Made by a program: the position numbers and the translations under genes
Assembly: GCF_000719265.1 (NCBI RefSeq)
Contig: NZ_JOFL01000004.1
Coordinates: 1-64,000, forward strand
Direction: 5' to 3'
From: Streptomyces roseoverticillatus
GTDB taxonomy: Bacteria; Actinomycetota; Actinomycetes; Streptomycetales; Streptomycetaceae
DNA length: 64,000 bases
Shown here: one piece after another, positions 40,245 to 49,257 of the stretch
Position numbering within the stretch: the first letter of the stretch is position 1
How the letters are laid out: every line of letters starts with the position of its first letter
Notes under the pieces: generated by a model
What the model saw: only the letters and a program-made list of their open reading frames with translations
What the model was told of the DNA's origin: nothing
The model's database searches: none

Positions 40245-43115
40245 ATGCCCGCCAACAAGACCGGCCCTTCCGGCAAGTCCGGTAAGAAAAAGAAGGGGCG
40301 CCGCGCCCGCCTGCTCGTGATCACCGTGGTGCTGCTGCTCGTCGCGGGCATCGGCTTCGGTGCGTACTGGAGCGTCAGCACCGTGCGTGCCTCCTTCCCG
40401 GAGACCAGCGGCACCCTCCAGCTCAAGGGTCTCGGTGGGGAGGTCAGGGTCGCGCGCGACGACCACGGCGTTCCGCAGATCTACGCGAACAGCGCCGAGG
40501 ACCTCTTCCGCGCCCAGGGCTTCGTCCAGGCGCAGGACCGGTTCTGGGAGATGGACGTCCGGCGCCACCTGACGGCCGGCCGCCTGTCCGAGATGTTCGG
40601 CGAGGACCAGGTCGAGACCGACGCGTTCATCCGCACCATGGGCTGGCGGAAGGTCGCGCAGGAGGAGTACGACACCAAGCTGTCGGCCGCCACCAAGAAG
40701 TACCTCCAGGCCTACTCCGACGGGGTCAACGCCTACCTCAAGGACCATCAGGGCAAGTCGCTGTCCGTCGAATACGCGGCCCTGGAGTTCAAGAACGACT
40801 ACAAGCCCGAGAAGTGGACGCCCGTCGACTCGGTCGCCTGGCTCAAGGCCATGGCCTGGGACCTGCGCGGCAACGTGCAGGACGAGATCGACCGCTCCCT
40901 CGCCTCCACGCGGCTGAGCCCCCAGCAGATCGAGCAGCTCTACCCGGCGTACCCGTACGACCGGAACAAGCCGGTCGTCGAGGGCGGGGCCATCGACCCG
41001 GCGACGAAGGAGTTCGACCCGAAGGCCACGCCGGCGGCGCCGGGCTCCACCGGCGAGACCGGCGGGACCGGGCGCACCGGCAACGCGCGCACGGGCACGC
41101 CGGGCGGCACGGGCGCCCAGGGCAACGCCGGGACCCCCAATGCGGCGGGCGGCGCCGGCGGCAACGGCAGCGCGGCCACCAGCGGCGGCGCCGGCGCGGC
41201 CGGCGGCCTGCACACCGGCCTGACGTCGCTGTCCAGCACCCTCGACAAGATCCCGGCGCTGCTCGGCAAGTCCGGCAACGGCATCGGATCCAACGCGTGG
41301 GTCGTCTCCGGGCAGTACACGACGACCGGCAAGCCGCTGCTCGCCAACGACCCGCACCTGGCCCCGCAGATGCCCTCGCTCTGGTATCAGATGGGCCTGC
41401 ACTGCACCAAGACCGGCCCGTCCTGCCCGTTCGACGTCGCCGGCTACACCTTCGCGGGCATGCCCGGCGTCGTCATCGGCCACAACCAGGACATCGCCTG
41501 GGGCATGACCAAACTGGGCGCGGACGTCTCCGACCTCTACCTGGAGAAGGTCACCTCCAGCAGCTACCTCTACGACAACCAGCAGGTCCCCTTCGCCACC
41601 CGCAAGGAGACCATCAAGGTCGCCGGCGGCGACGAGCGCACCATCACCGTCCGCTCCACCCGCAACGGCCCCGTCGTCTCCGACCGCAACAGCGAGCTGG
41701 GCAAGGTCGGCCAGGACGCCCCCGTGAAGGACCCGGCGCCGGACCGCGCCGAGGGCTACGCTGTCTCCCTGCGCTGGACCGCGCTCGAGGCCGGCCGCAC
41801 GATGGACGCCCTGATGGACCTCAACCGCGCCACTGACTTCGCGTCGTTCCGCAAGGCCGCGGCCGGCTTCGAGGTCCCCTCGCAGAACCTGATCTACGCC
41901 GACACCAAGGGCAACATCGGCTACCAGGCCCCCGGCCGCATCCCCGTCCGCAAGGGCGACGGCCGCATGCCCGCGCCCGGCTGGGACCCCGCCTTCCAGT
42001 GGACCGGCTACCTCAAGCCGCAGGAGCTGCCCTGGGAGCTCAACCCCAAGCGCGGCTACATCGTCACCGCCAACCAGCCGGTCACCGACAAGAAGTACCC
42101 CTACTCCCTCACCGGGGACTGGGGCTACGGCGCCCGCAGCAAGCGCATCGACGACCTGATCCAGTCGAAGATCAAGGACGGCGGCAAGATCTCGACGGAC
42201 GACATGCAGAAGATGCAGATGGACAACAGCAGCGAGATCGCCAAGCTGCTCACGCCCTACCTGCTGAAGATCGACCTCAAGGGCACCAACGAGCGCGAGA
42301 CGAAGTACGTCCGCGAGGCGCAGAAGCTCCTGGAGGGCTGGGACTACAACCAGGAAGCCGACTCGGCCGCCGCCGCGTACTTCAACGCCGTGTGGCGCAA
42401 CACCCTCAAGCTCGCCTTCGGCAACAAGCTCCCCAAGGAGCTGCGCGTCAAGGGCCAGTGCCTGCGGGTCCACCCCACCAACGACGCCGGGCCCCAGGAA
42501 GACCTCGAAGGCAAGACCCGCCTCGTCCGCGAGTGCGGCGAGCGCGAGCCCGACTCGGCCCAGCCCGACGGCGGCGACCGCTGGTTCGAGGTCGTCCGCT
42601 CCATCCTCGACAAGCCCGGCGACGAGTGGTGGAAGACCGGCGGCCGCGGCGGCGCCGCCAACCGCGACGAGCTGCTCGCCCAGGCCATGAAGGACGCCCG
42701 CTGGGAGCTGACCTCCAAGCTCGGCAAGGACGTCAACTCCTGGAGCTGGGGCCGCCTCCACCAGCTCAACCTGAAGAACCAGACCCTCGGCAAGGACAGC
42801 CCCGGCATCGTCCGGTGGATGCTCAACCGCGGCCCGTGGAACCTGGCCGGCGGCGAGGCCGCGGTCAACGCGGCGGGCTGGAACGCGGCGGGCGGCTACG
42901 ACGTGATCCGGGTCCCGTCGATGCGGATGGTCGTCAACCTCGCCGACCTCGACAAGTCCCGCTGGATCAACCTCACCGGCGCGTCCGGTCACGCGTACAA
43001 CGCGCACTACTACGACCAGACGGACAAGTGGGCCAAGGGCGAGCTCCTGCCGTGGGCGTTCTCCGCGGACGCGGTGAAGAAGGCGACGGACGCGGAGCTC
43101 ACTTTGAAGCCGTGA
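40245..43115 (+). CDS. Membrane-anchored penicillin acylase family protein
   Basis: A 956-residue Ntn-hydrolase precursor. An N-terminal helix at ~22-45 (ARLLVITVVLLLVAGIGFGAYWSV) anchors or exports it. The A-chain region follows (GGEVRVARDDHGVPQIYA, AQGFVQAQDRFWEMDV). Self-cleavage should occur at GIGSNAWVV with Ser349 as nucleophile, giving the B chain. HNQDIAWGMTKLGADVSDLY and AGFEVPSQNLIYAD are further family motifs. Residues ~266-335 just before the cleavage site are an unusual Gly/Thr/Ala-rich spacer. The substrate may be N-acyl compounds such as AHLs or beta-lactams. ATG 40245 has AAGGA seven bases upstream. Confidence 0.88.
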   Translation: MPANKTGPSGKSGKKKKGRRARLLVITVVLLLVAGIGFGAYWSVSTVRASFPETSGTLQLKGLGGEVRVARDDHGVPQIYANSAEDLFRAQGFVQAQDRFWEMDVRRHLTAGRLSEMFGEDQVETDAFIRTMGWRKVAQEEYDTKLSAATKKYLQAYSDGVNAYLKDHQGKSLSVEYAALEFKNDYKPEKWTPVDSVAWLKAMAWDLRGNVQDEIDRSLASTRLSPQQIEQLYPAYPYDRNKPVVEGGAIDPATKEFDPKATPAAPGSTGETGGTGRTGNARTGTPGGTGAQGNAGTPNAAGGAGGNGSAATSGGAGAAGGLHTGLTSLSSTLDKIPALLGKSGNGIGSNAWVVSGQYTTTGKPLLANDPHLAPQMPSLWYQMGLHCTKTGPSCPFDVAGYTFAGMPGVVIGHNQDIAWGMTKLGADVSDLYLEKVTSSSYLYDNQQVPFATRKETIKVAGGDERTITVRSTRNGPVVSDRNSELGKVGQDAPVKDPAPDRAEGYAVSLRWTALEAGRTMDALMDLNRATDFASFRKAAAGFEVPSQNLIYADTKGNIGYQAPGRIPVRKGDGRMPAPGWDPAFQWTGYLKPQELPWELNPKRGYIVTANQPVTDKKYPYSLTGDWGYGARSKRIDDLIQSKIKDGGKISTDDMQKMQMDNSSEIAKLLTPYLLKIDLKGTNERETKYVREAQKLLEGWDYNQEADSAAAAYFNAVWRNTLKLAFGNKLPKELRVKGQCLRVHPTNDAGPQEDLEGKTRLVRECGEREPDSAQPDGGDRWFEVVRSILDKPGDEWWKTGGRGGAANRDELLAQAMKDARWELTSKLGKDVNSWSWGRLHQLNLKNQTLGKDSPGIVRWMLNRGPWNLAGGEAAVNAAGWNAAGGYDVIRVPSMRMVVNLADLDKSRWINLTGASGHAYNAHYYDQTDKWAKGELLPWAFSADAVKKATDAELTLKP

Positions 43116-43145
43116 GCCCTGCGGGCGGCGCACTTCCCCGGAGGG

Positions 43146-43204
43146 GTTCCGCCCGGCTCGGCACCGCCGGTCACGCCGGCGGGGGCTGAGCGCCGTTGCG
43201 GCGG
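43146..43204. repeat. Copy of the 87-bp-type dispersed repeat
   Basis: CCGCCCGG(C)TCGGCACCGCCGGTC and GCGCCGTTGCGGCGG match the repeat at 34584-34757. It sits directly before the stem-loop at 43211. Confidence 0.7.
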
Positions 43205-43210
43205 ATGTGC

Positions 43211-43260
43211 CCGGACGGGCTGGATTTTGCTGGGGTCCCAGCAAAATCCAGCCCGTCCGG
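43211..43260. terminator. Perfect 24-bp stem-loop containing the common Streptomyces CCAGCCCGTCCGGCG repeat
   Basis: The arms 43211-43234 and 43237-43260 are exactly complementary around GT. The right arm and following GTTGAGGACGAG match a sequence I recall as a very abundant Streptomyces intergenic repeat. It lies between convergent genes and can terminate both. Confidence 0.8.
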
Positions 43261-43277
43261 CGTTGAGGACGAGCGCG

Positions 43278-43901
43278 CTAGCGCGAAAAGCGCCGCACGC
43301 CGCTCGGGGTGACCACCGCGTCCACGGGACGGTCATGCGCCTCCGCCGGGACCTCGGCGATCACTTCGCTGTCGTACAGCAGCACCACCAGCGACGGCGT
43401 CGCCCCCGCCCGCTCAAGCCGGGCCAGAACCCGGTCGTAGGAACCCCCGCCGCGCCCGAGCCGCATCCCCCGGCCGTCCACGGCCAGTCCCGGCAGCAGC
43501 ACCGCGTCCGCGGACGTCACGGCCTCCGGCCCGAGCCGGAGGCCGTCCGGCTCCAGGAGCCCCCTCCCCGCCCGTACGAGACGGTCCGGGCCCTCGTAGA
43601 CCGCCCAGTCGAGATCGTTGTCCTCCAGGAGGACGGGAAGCAGCACCCGTACCCCCCGTCGGCGGAGCGCCTCCAGGAGCGCGCGCGTGCCCGGCTCACG
43701 CCCCACAGAGACGTAGGCGGCCACCGTTCCCGCCTCCGCGAGCTCCGGGAGCTCCAGTGCGCGGCGGGCCAGCGCGTCCCCCGTCGCGACCACGTCATCC
43801 GTGGTCAACGCGGATCTCACCGCCAGGAGACCCCGCCGCAACTCGGCCTTCGTACCGTCGTACTTGATCACTGTGCGTACAAACTCCTTGGCTGGGGGCA
43901 T
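43278..43901 (-). CDS. 5-formyltetrahydrofolate cyclo-ligase family protein
   Basis: A 207-residue protein of the 5-FCL family. The ATP-binding motif KAELRRGLLAVRSAL, the central LEDNDLDWAVYEGPD, and the C-terminal LPGLAVDGRGMRLGRGGGSYDRVLARL fit. It converts 5-formyl-THF to 5,10-methenyl-THF with ATP. Two starts are possible: ATG 43901 and GTG 43871 (VIKYDGTKAE). Neither ribosome binding site is strong. It is divergent from galU with only 51 bp between. Confidence 0.85.
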   Translation of the reverse strand: MPPAKEFVRTVIKYDGTKAELRRGLLAVRSALTTDDVVATGDALARRALELPELAEAGTVAAYVSVGREPGTRALLEALRRRGVRVLLPVLLEDNDLDWAVYEGPDRLVRAGRGLLEPDGLRLGPEAVTSADAVLLPGLAVDGRGMRLGRGGGSYDRVLARLERAGATPSLVVLLYDSEVIAEVPAEAHDRPVDAVVTPSGVRRFSR

Positions 43902-43952
43902 ACTCGGTGGAGCCTCATCCTCCGCACAATCTCAACGGATAGTGTTCGGCCC

Positions 43953-44855
43953 ATGACTCACTCGCGTCCTCGGATCAGCAAGGCTGTCATCCCTGCAGCC
44001 GGTCTCGGCACCCGATTTCTGCCTGCCACCAAGGCCACGCCCAAGGAAATGCTGCCTGTCGTGGACAAGCCGGCGATCCAGTACGTGGTGGAGGAGGCCG
44101 TTCTCGCCGGCCTCTCGGACGTCCTCATGATCACAGGGCGTAACAAGCGACCGCTCGAGGACCACTTCGACCGCAACTACGAGCTGGAAGAGGCGCTGCG
44201 CCGCAAGGGCGACGAGTCCCGGCTCGCGCGCGTGCAGGAGTCGAGCGACCTGGCGACCATGCACTACGTCCGCCAGGGCGATCCCCGGGGCCTCGGCCAC
44301 GCCGTCCTGTGCGCCGCCCCGCACGTGGGGAACGAGCCCTTCGCCGTCCTCCTCGGCGACGACCTGATCGACATCCGGGACCCGCTGCTCTCCCACATGG
44401 TCGCGATCCAGCGCAAGCACGGCGGCAGCGTGATCGCCCTCATGGAGGTCGAGCGCGCCCAGATCGGGATGTACGGCTGCGCGGCCGTGAAGCCGACCGA
44501 CGCCGAGGGCGTGGTGCAGGTCACGGGCCTGGTCGAGAAGCCCGAGCCGTCCGAGGCGCCCAGCAACTACGCGGTGATCGGCCGGTACGTCCTCGACCCG
44601 GCCGTCTTCGACGTGCTGCGCGAGACCCCGCCCGGCCGCGGCGGAGAGATCCAGCTCACCGACGCCCTGCAGGCGCTCGCCGCCGAGCCCGGCCTCGGCG
44701 GGCCCGTGCACGGCGTGATCTTCAAGGGCCGCCGCTACGACACCGGTGACCGCGGCGACTACCTCCGCGCCATTGTCAGACTGGCCTGCGAGCGCGAAGA
44801 TCTTGGTCCGGACTTCCGCGCCTGGCTCCGTCGCTATGTGAACGAGGAGATGTAA
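43953..44855 (+). CDS. galU: UTP-glucose-1-phosphate uridylyltransferase GalU
   Basis: A 300-residue nucleotidyltransferase. The signature AAGLGTRFLPATKATPKEML and VVDKPAIQYVVEEAV bind UTP and glucose-1-P. FAVLLGDDLIDI and VTGLVEKPEPSEAPSNYAVIGRYVL are also diagnostic. It makes UDP-glucose for cell-wall and trehalose/glycan synthesis. A TAGTGT box just before the ATG may be its -10, giving a short leader. The next gene, moeA/glp, begins four bases past the stop. This starts the six-gene run to sepX. Confidence 0.92.
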   Translation: MTHSRPRISKAVIPAAGLGTRFLPATKATPKEMLPVVDKPAIQYVVEEAVLAGLSDVLMITGRNKRPLEDHFDRNYELEEALRRKGDESRLARVQESSDLATMHYVRQGDPRGLGHAVLCAAPHVGNEPFAVLLGDDLIDIRDPLLSHMVAIQRKHGGSVIALMEVERAQIGMYGCAAVKPTDAEGVVQVTGLVEKPEPSEAPSNYAVIGRYVLDPAVFDVLRETPPGRGGEIQLTDALQALAAEPGLGGPVHGVIFKGRRYDTGDRGDYLRAIVRLACEREDLGPDFRAWLRRYVNEEM

Positions 44856-44859
44856 CCCC

Positions 44860-46209
44860 TTGAGCAGCACCGCCGACACGGCCACCGGCTCCGTCCCCGC
44901 CCCGACGGACGGGCGGGACGACCCGGGCCGCCTGTGGACGGTGGACGAGCACCTCGCCGACATCCTGGCGAAGGTCCGCCCCCTGGAGCCGATCGAGCTG
45001 CAGCTGCCCGAGGCCCAGGGGTGCGTCCTGGTCGAGGACGTCACCGTCCCGGCCGCCCTCCCGCCCTTCGACAACAGCTCCATGGACGGCTACGCGGTCC
45101 GCACGGCCGACGTCGAGGGCGCCACGGAGGAGTTCCCGGCGGTCCTCACCGTCGTCGGCGACGTCGCCGCGGGCAGCGGCACGCCGCCCGCGGTCGGCCC
45201 CGGCGAGGCCGCCCGGATCATGACCGGCGCCCCGCTGCCGCCCGGCGCCGAGGCCGTCGTCCCCGTCGAGTGGACGGACGGCGGCACGGGCGCCGGCCCC
45301 GCCGACGCCATGGCGGCCCACAGCGCGGTCCCCGAGCGCTCCGGCGGGGAAGTCCGCATCCACCGCCCCGCCGCCGCCCGCGCCCACGTCCGGGCCCGCG
45401 GCAGCGACGCGTGCACGGGCGAGCTCGCCCTCGCCGCCGGGACCGTCCTCGGCCCGGCCCAGATCGGGCTGCTCGCGGCCATCGGGCGCGCCACGGTCCT
45501 GGTGCGCCCGCGCCCGCGCGTGGTCGTCATGTCCACCGGCAGCGAGCTCGTCCAGCCCGGCGAGGAGCTCGCGCCCGGCCGGATCCACGACTCCAACAGC
45601 TTCGTGCTCTCCGCCTGCGCGCGGGACGCCGGGGCCATCGCGTACCGCGTCGGCGCCGTCGACGACGACGCCGAGACCCTGCGCGCCACCCTGGAGGACC
45701 AGCTCATCCGCGCCGATGTCGTCGTCACCAGCGGCGGTGTCAGCGTCGGCGCGTACGACGTGGTCAAGGAGACGCTGTCCGGGCTCGCCGGCGAGGAGGG
45801 CAGCGTCGCCTTCCGGCGGCTGGCCATGCAGCCCGGCAAGCCGCAGGGTTTCGGCCGGATCGGCCCCGACCGGATCCCGCTCTTCGCCCTTCCCGGCAAC
45901 CCCGTCAGCTGCTACGTCTCCTTCGAGCTCTTCGTCCGCCCCGCCCTGCGGGCGCTCATGGGGCTCGACCCGGTCGACCGCACCACCGTGCGCGCCGTGT
46001 GCACCGACGCCGTCACGTCGTCGCCGGAGGGCCGCCGCCAGTTCCTGCGCGCGCGGTACGAGGCGGGCGACGGCACGGTCTCGCTCGTGGGCGGCGCGGG
46101 CTCGCACCTGGTGAAGGCCCTCGCGCAGGCCAACGCGCTCGTCGTCGTCCCCGAGGCGGCCACGGCCTTGGAGGCCGGCTCCGAGGTCGACGTCATTCCG
46201 CTGGGCTGA
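44860..46209 (+). CDS. glp: Molybdopterin molybdotransferase MoeA / divisome gephyrin-like Glp
   Basis: A 449-residue gephyrin/MoeA. The family motifs FDNSSMDGYAVR, ARIMTGAPLPPGAEAVVPVE, VVMSTGSELVQPG, TSGGVSVGAYD and FALPGNPVSCYVSF are all present. MoeA inserts molybdate into molybdopterin-AMP. In Corynebacterium a MoeA-like protein in this position (galU-glp-...-glpR) acts in cell division as Glp, bound to its membrane receptor GlpR (SepX in Streptomyces). The presence of sepX downstream here supports that role; moaC and mog in between also fit Moco synthesis. TTG 44860 start, with GAGGAG about 13 bases upstream. Confidence 0.88.
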   Translation: MSSTADTATGSVPAPTDGRDDPGRLWTVDEHLADILAKVRPLEPIELQLPEAQGCVLVEDVTVPAALPPFDNSSMDGYAVRTADVEGATEEFPAVLTVVGDVAAGSGTPPAVGPGEAARIMTGAPLPPGAEAVVPVEWTDGGTGAGPADAMAAHSAVPERSGGEVRIHRPAAARAHVRARGSDACTGELALAAGTVLGPAQIGLLAAIGRATVLVRPRPRVVVMSTGSELVQPGEELAPGRIHDSNSFVLSACARDAGAIAYRVGAVDDDAETLRATLEDQLIRADVVVTSGGVSVGAYDVVKETLSGLAGEEGSVAFRRLAMQPGKPQGFGRIGPDRIPLFALPGNPVSCYVSFELFVRPALRALMGLDPVDRTTVRAVCTDAVTSSPEGRRQFLRARYEAGDGTVSLVGGAGSHLVKALAQANALVVVPEAATALEAGSEVDVIPLG

Positions 46210-46269
46210 CCCCTCCCCGGGGCGCTGCCGGTACGGTGTCTGCCCACACAGGACCGGACCAGGAGAAGC

Positions 46270-46773
46270 ATGAGCAGCGCCGCCGCCCAGGACTCGCCGG
46301 AGCCCTCCCGCCTCACCCACCTCGACGGTGCGGGAGCGGCCCGGATGGTCGACGTCTCGGCCAAGGAGGTCACCGCGCGCACGGCCCGTGCCAGCGGCCG
46401 CGTCCTCGTCTCGCCGCGCGTCGTCGCGCTCCTGCGCGGCGAGGGCGTCCCCAAGGGCGACGCCCTCGCCACCGCCCGCATCGCCGGCATCATGGCCGCC
46501 AAGCGCACCCCCGACCTGATCCCGCTCTGCCACCCGCTGGCGCTCTCGGGCGTGAAGGTCGACCTGTCGGTCGCCGACGACGCCGTGGAGATCACCGCCA
46601 CGGTGCGGACGACGGACCGCACGGGCGTGGAGATGGAGGCGATGACCGCGGTGAGCGCGGCCGCCCTGACGGTCGTCGACATGGTGAAGGCCGTCGACAA
46701 GGGCGCGGTGATCACGGACATCAGGGTGGAGGAGAAGACGGGCGGGAAGTCGGGCGACTGGAGCCGGTCATGA
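46270..46773 (+). CDS. moaC: Cyclic pyranopterin monophosphate synthase MoaC
   Basis: A 167-residue Moa[46 protein letters not shown] and [23 protein letters not shown] are characteristic, including His in LCHPL and the Lys in MVKAVDKG. It makes cPMP, the first stable Moco intermediate, together with MoaA (not in this window). ATG 46270 with AGGAGAAGC seven bases upstream. The stop overlaps the mog start by four bases (ATGA). Confidence 0.93.
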   Translation: MSSAAAQDSPEPSRLTHLDGAGAARMVDVSAKEVTARTARASGRVLVSPRVVALLRGEGVPKGDALATARIAGIMAAKRTPDLIPLCHPLALSGVKVDLSVADDAVEITATVRTTDRTGVEMEAMTAVSAAALTVVDMVKAVDKGAVITDIRVEEKTGGKSGDWSRS

Positions 46774-47279
46774 GCGCCCCGGAGCATCCGATGAGGGCCC
46801 TGGTCGTCACCGCCTCCAACCGCGCCGCCGCGGGCGTCTACGAGGACAAGGGCGGCCCCCTCCTCGCCGCCGGCCTCACGGACATGGGCTTCGCCGTGGA
46901 CGGGCCCGTCGTCGTCCCCGACGGGGAGCCCGTCGCGGCGGCCCTCCGGGACGGGGTCGCCGCCGCCTATGACGTGATCGTCACCACCGGCGGCACCGGC
47001 CTGTCCCCGACCGACCGCACGCCCGAGGCGACCCGCCCCCTCCTCGACCGCGAGGTCCCCGGCATCGCCGAGGCCGTCCGCGCCGAGGGCCTGGCGAAGG
47101 TGCCCACGGCCGCGCTCTCCCGCGGTCTGGCCGGCCTGGCCGGCCGCACGCTGATCGTGAACCTGCCCGGATCGACGGGCGGCGTCCGCGACGGCCTCGC
47201 CGTGCTGGGCCGGCTGCTGGTCCACGCCGTGGAGCAGGTCCGCGGGGGCGACCACCCGAGACCCGGGGGCCCGCACTGA
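46770..47279 (+). CDS. MogA/MoaB-family molybdopterin adenylyltransferase
   Basis: A 169-residue MogA/MoaB protein. [49 protein letters not shown] and [20 protein letters not shown] match the family. It adenylylates molybdopterin with ATP before MoeA acts. Coupled to moaC by an ATGA overlap. Its TGA overlaps the likely CTG start of the following GNAT gene (CTGA). Confidence 0.9.
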   Translation: MSAPEHPMRALVVTASNRAAAGVYEDKGGPLLAAGLTDMGFAVDGPVVVPDGEPVAAALRDGVAAAYDVIVTTGGTGLSPTDRTPEATRPLLDREVPGIAEAVRAEGLAKVPTAALSRGLAGLAGRTLIVNLPGSTGGVRDGLAVLGRLLVHAVEQVRGGDHPRPGGPH

Positions 47280-47899
47280 ACGCCGGCTGGCCGGCCGAGC
47301 CGGCGGACGGGGACGTCGTCCTGCGCCCCATCCGGATGCGCGACCAGCACCAGTGGCGCGAGGTCAACCGGCGCAACCGCGACTGGCTGCGCCCCTGGGA
47401 GGCCACGATCCCGCCGCCCCCGCCCGGCGGCCCGGTCACGCACCGCCCCACGTACCGGCAGATGGTGCGGCACCTGCGGGCCGAGGCGAACGCGGGGCGC
47501 ATGCTGCCGTTCGTCATCGAGTACCAGGGCCGGCTGGCCGGCCAGCTGACCGTGGCGGGGATCACGTGGGGCTCGATGTGCTCGGCCCACGTCGGCTACT
47601 GGGTGGACGAGGCCGTCGCCGGCCGCGGCGTGATGCCGACCGCGGTCGCGCTCGCCGTGGACCACTGCTTCCGTGCCGTCGGCCTGCACCGCGTGGAGGT
47701 GTGCATCCGGCCGGAGAACCTCCCCAGCCGCCGCGTGGTGGAGAAGCTCGGCTTCCGCGAGGAGGGGCTGCGGCCCCGCTACCTCCACATCGACGGCGCC
47801 TGGCGCGACCACCTGGTCTACGCACTGACGGCCGAGGAGGTCCCGGAGGGGCTCCTGCAGCGCTGGCACCGGTCCCGCCCCGGCACCCCCCAGAAATAG
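47276..47899 (+). CDS. RimJ-type GNAT N-acetyltransferase
   Basis: A 207-residue GNAT protein. VVLRPIRMRDQHQW is strand 1, LTVAGITWGSM and GYWVDEAVAGRGVMPTAVAL form the acetyl-CoA site, and RPENLPSRRVVEKLGFREEG is motif B. It probably acetylates an N-terminal Ala/Ser, as RimJ does. The normal N-terminus ([12 protein letters not shown]...) begins at a CTG at 47276, inside the mog stop (CTGA) with GGGGG seven bases upstream. The ATG at 47336 would cut off strand 1. This gene lies between mog and sepX in the divisome locus. Confidence 0.82.
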   Translation: MNAGWPAEPADGDVVLRPIRMRDQHQWREVNRRNRDWLRPWEATIPPPPPGGPVTHRPTYRQMVRHLRAEANAGRMLPFVIEYQGRLAGQLTVAGITWGSMCSAHVGYWVDEAVAGRGVMPTAVALAVDHCFRAVGLHRVEVCIRPENLPSRRVVEKLGFREEGLRPRYLHIDGAWRDHLVYALTAEEVPEGLLQRWHRSRPGTPQK

Positions 47900-47917
47900 A
47901 ATAGATATTCGAAAGTG

Positions 47918-47936
47918 ACCGTCAATTGACGGTTTT
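47918..47936 (+). terminator. Stem-loop with U-tract after the GNAT gene
   Basis: ACCGTC-AATT-GACGGT followed by TTTT. The surrounding 47900-48050 is AT-rich for this genome and holds the leader and presumably the promoter of sepX. Confidence 0.6.
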
Positions 47937-48050
47937 CGAGTCGACTCGGTCCCAACAATCACAAAAAAAGTTCGAGATATCAGCCGGATCGTGCGACACA
48001 CCGGGCCAATTGGCGGAATCCCCTGCGCGTACCCCTCTACGGTGTGAAGT

Positions 48051-49166
48051 GTGAGCAGCAGCGGCCTCATCTACGCAGTCATCGTCGGGGCCTGGGCCGC
48101 CTACTTGGTGCCGATGTGGCTCCGTAGGCAGGACGAGCTCAATGAAGCCCGTCCGACGGAACGCTTCAGCACCGCCATCCGGCTCTTGTCCGGGCGGGCG
48201 GGAATGGAGCGCCGTTACGCCAAGGACCTGGAAGTGCGCGCCGCCGACGACGCGCCGGTCTCAAGCGAGCCCGGGGAGCCGGCGGCCCGTGCGCCCGAGC
48301 CGGAAGCGCCGACCGAAATGGTCGACGTCCGGCCCTTCGGCATGCCCGGAGGAGGTGGCGCGCCCCCGGCGCAAGCGCCGGCCTCCGCGGGCCCGCCCGC
48401 GGGCTCTCCGGGCGCCCAGGGGGCCGCGAGCGAGCGCGCCGGGTCCTCCGCGGCCCCGACGGCCGCGGCCGCACGCGCCCGGCGCACCAAGGTCCTCGCG
48501 CGCCGGCGCCGCACCACGGTCGTGCTCTTCCTCGCCTTCACCCTGGGCGCGGTCGTCGCCGGCGTCGGCGGCCTGGCCTTCCTGTGGGTGCCGGCCGTCC
48601 CGGCGGCGCTGCTCAGCGCGTACATCGTCTACCTGCGGCTCCAGGAGCGGCGGCGCTTCGCCTTCACCATGGACCAGCGCCGCGCCGAACTGGCCGCCCA
48701 GCGCCTGCGCGAGGGCCGCGTCCGCCCTCGCCAGGCGGCGGACCCCCACGCCGCCGCCGACCCCGTTGACACCGTCGCCCATCCGGCGCCCGCCGCCGAC
48801 CACACGGTCGAGCCGTCGCCCGCCGCGGGCCGCCGCGCCCTCGTGGAGCAGACGGACCACGCGGAGTGGGTCGACCAGCAGCGCGACCGCGGCGCGGCCG
48901 AGGGCTGGGACCCGGTCCCCGTCCCCCTGCCCACCTACGTCACCGCACCGGTCGCCCCGCGCGCCGGCGACGACACCGACCTGGGTGCCCCCGACGCCTG
49001 GAGCTCCGCCCGCTCCAGCACCGCCGACCCGGCGGCGGACCGCGCCCGCGCCGCCGCGGAGGAGCGCCGCCCGTCCCGCGCCCGCCGCCGCCCCCGCGAG
49101 GGCGGCCGCACGCCCCTCTTCGACCAGTACGCCGACGACGACCGCCCCCGCGCCGCCAACGAGTGA
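48051..49166 (+). CDS. sepX: SepX / GlpR divisome membrane protein
   Basis: A 371-residue protein. N-terminal helix 1 (SSGLIYAVIVGAWAAYLVPMWLRRQDELNEARPTERFS) is the hallmark, followed by an intracellular stretch and a pair of helices near residues 155-195 (TTVVLFLAFTLGAVVAGVGGL; AVPAALLSAYIVYL). The rest is Ala/Pro-rich and disordered, with RTPLFDQYADDDRP at the end. SepX stabilises division septa in Streptomyces, and its corynebacterial homologue GlpR is the receptor of Glp. GTG 48051 is the start; the ribosome binding site is weak. Confidence 0.87.
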   Translation: MSSSGLIYAVIVGAWAAYLVPMWLRRQDELNEARPTERFSTAIRLLSGRAGMERRYAKDLEVRAADDAPVSSEPGEPAARAPEPEAPTEMVDVRPFGMPGGGGAPPAQAPASAGPPAGSPGAQGAASERAGSSAAPTAAAARARRTKVLARRRRTTVVLFLAFTLGAVVAGVGGLAFLWVPAVPAALLSAYIVYLRLQERRRFAFTMDQRRAELAAQRLREGRVRPRQAADPHAAADPVDTVAHPAPAADHTVEPSPAAGRRALVEQTDHAEWVDQQRDRGAAEGWDPVPVPLPTYVTAPVAPRAGDDTDLGAPDAWSSARSSTADPAADRARAAAEERRPSRARRRPREGGRTPLFDQYADDDRPRAANE

Positions 49167-49257
49167 CCCGCGCCACTTCACCGGCCCGGCCGCCTGACCA
49201 GCGGGGAGCGGATTACCGGGCACCCGGATGGAGCTGCTAGAGTTTCACTCGTTGCAA

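Noticed and set aside
48014..48041. sigma-R promoter of sepX
   Set aside because: GGAAT is followed at the correct distance by TAC and not GTT.
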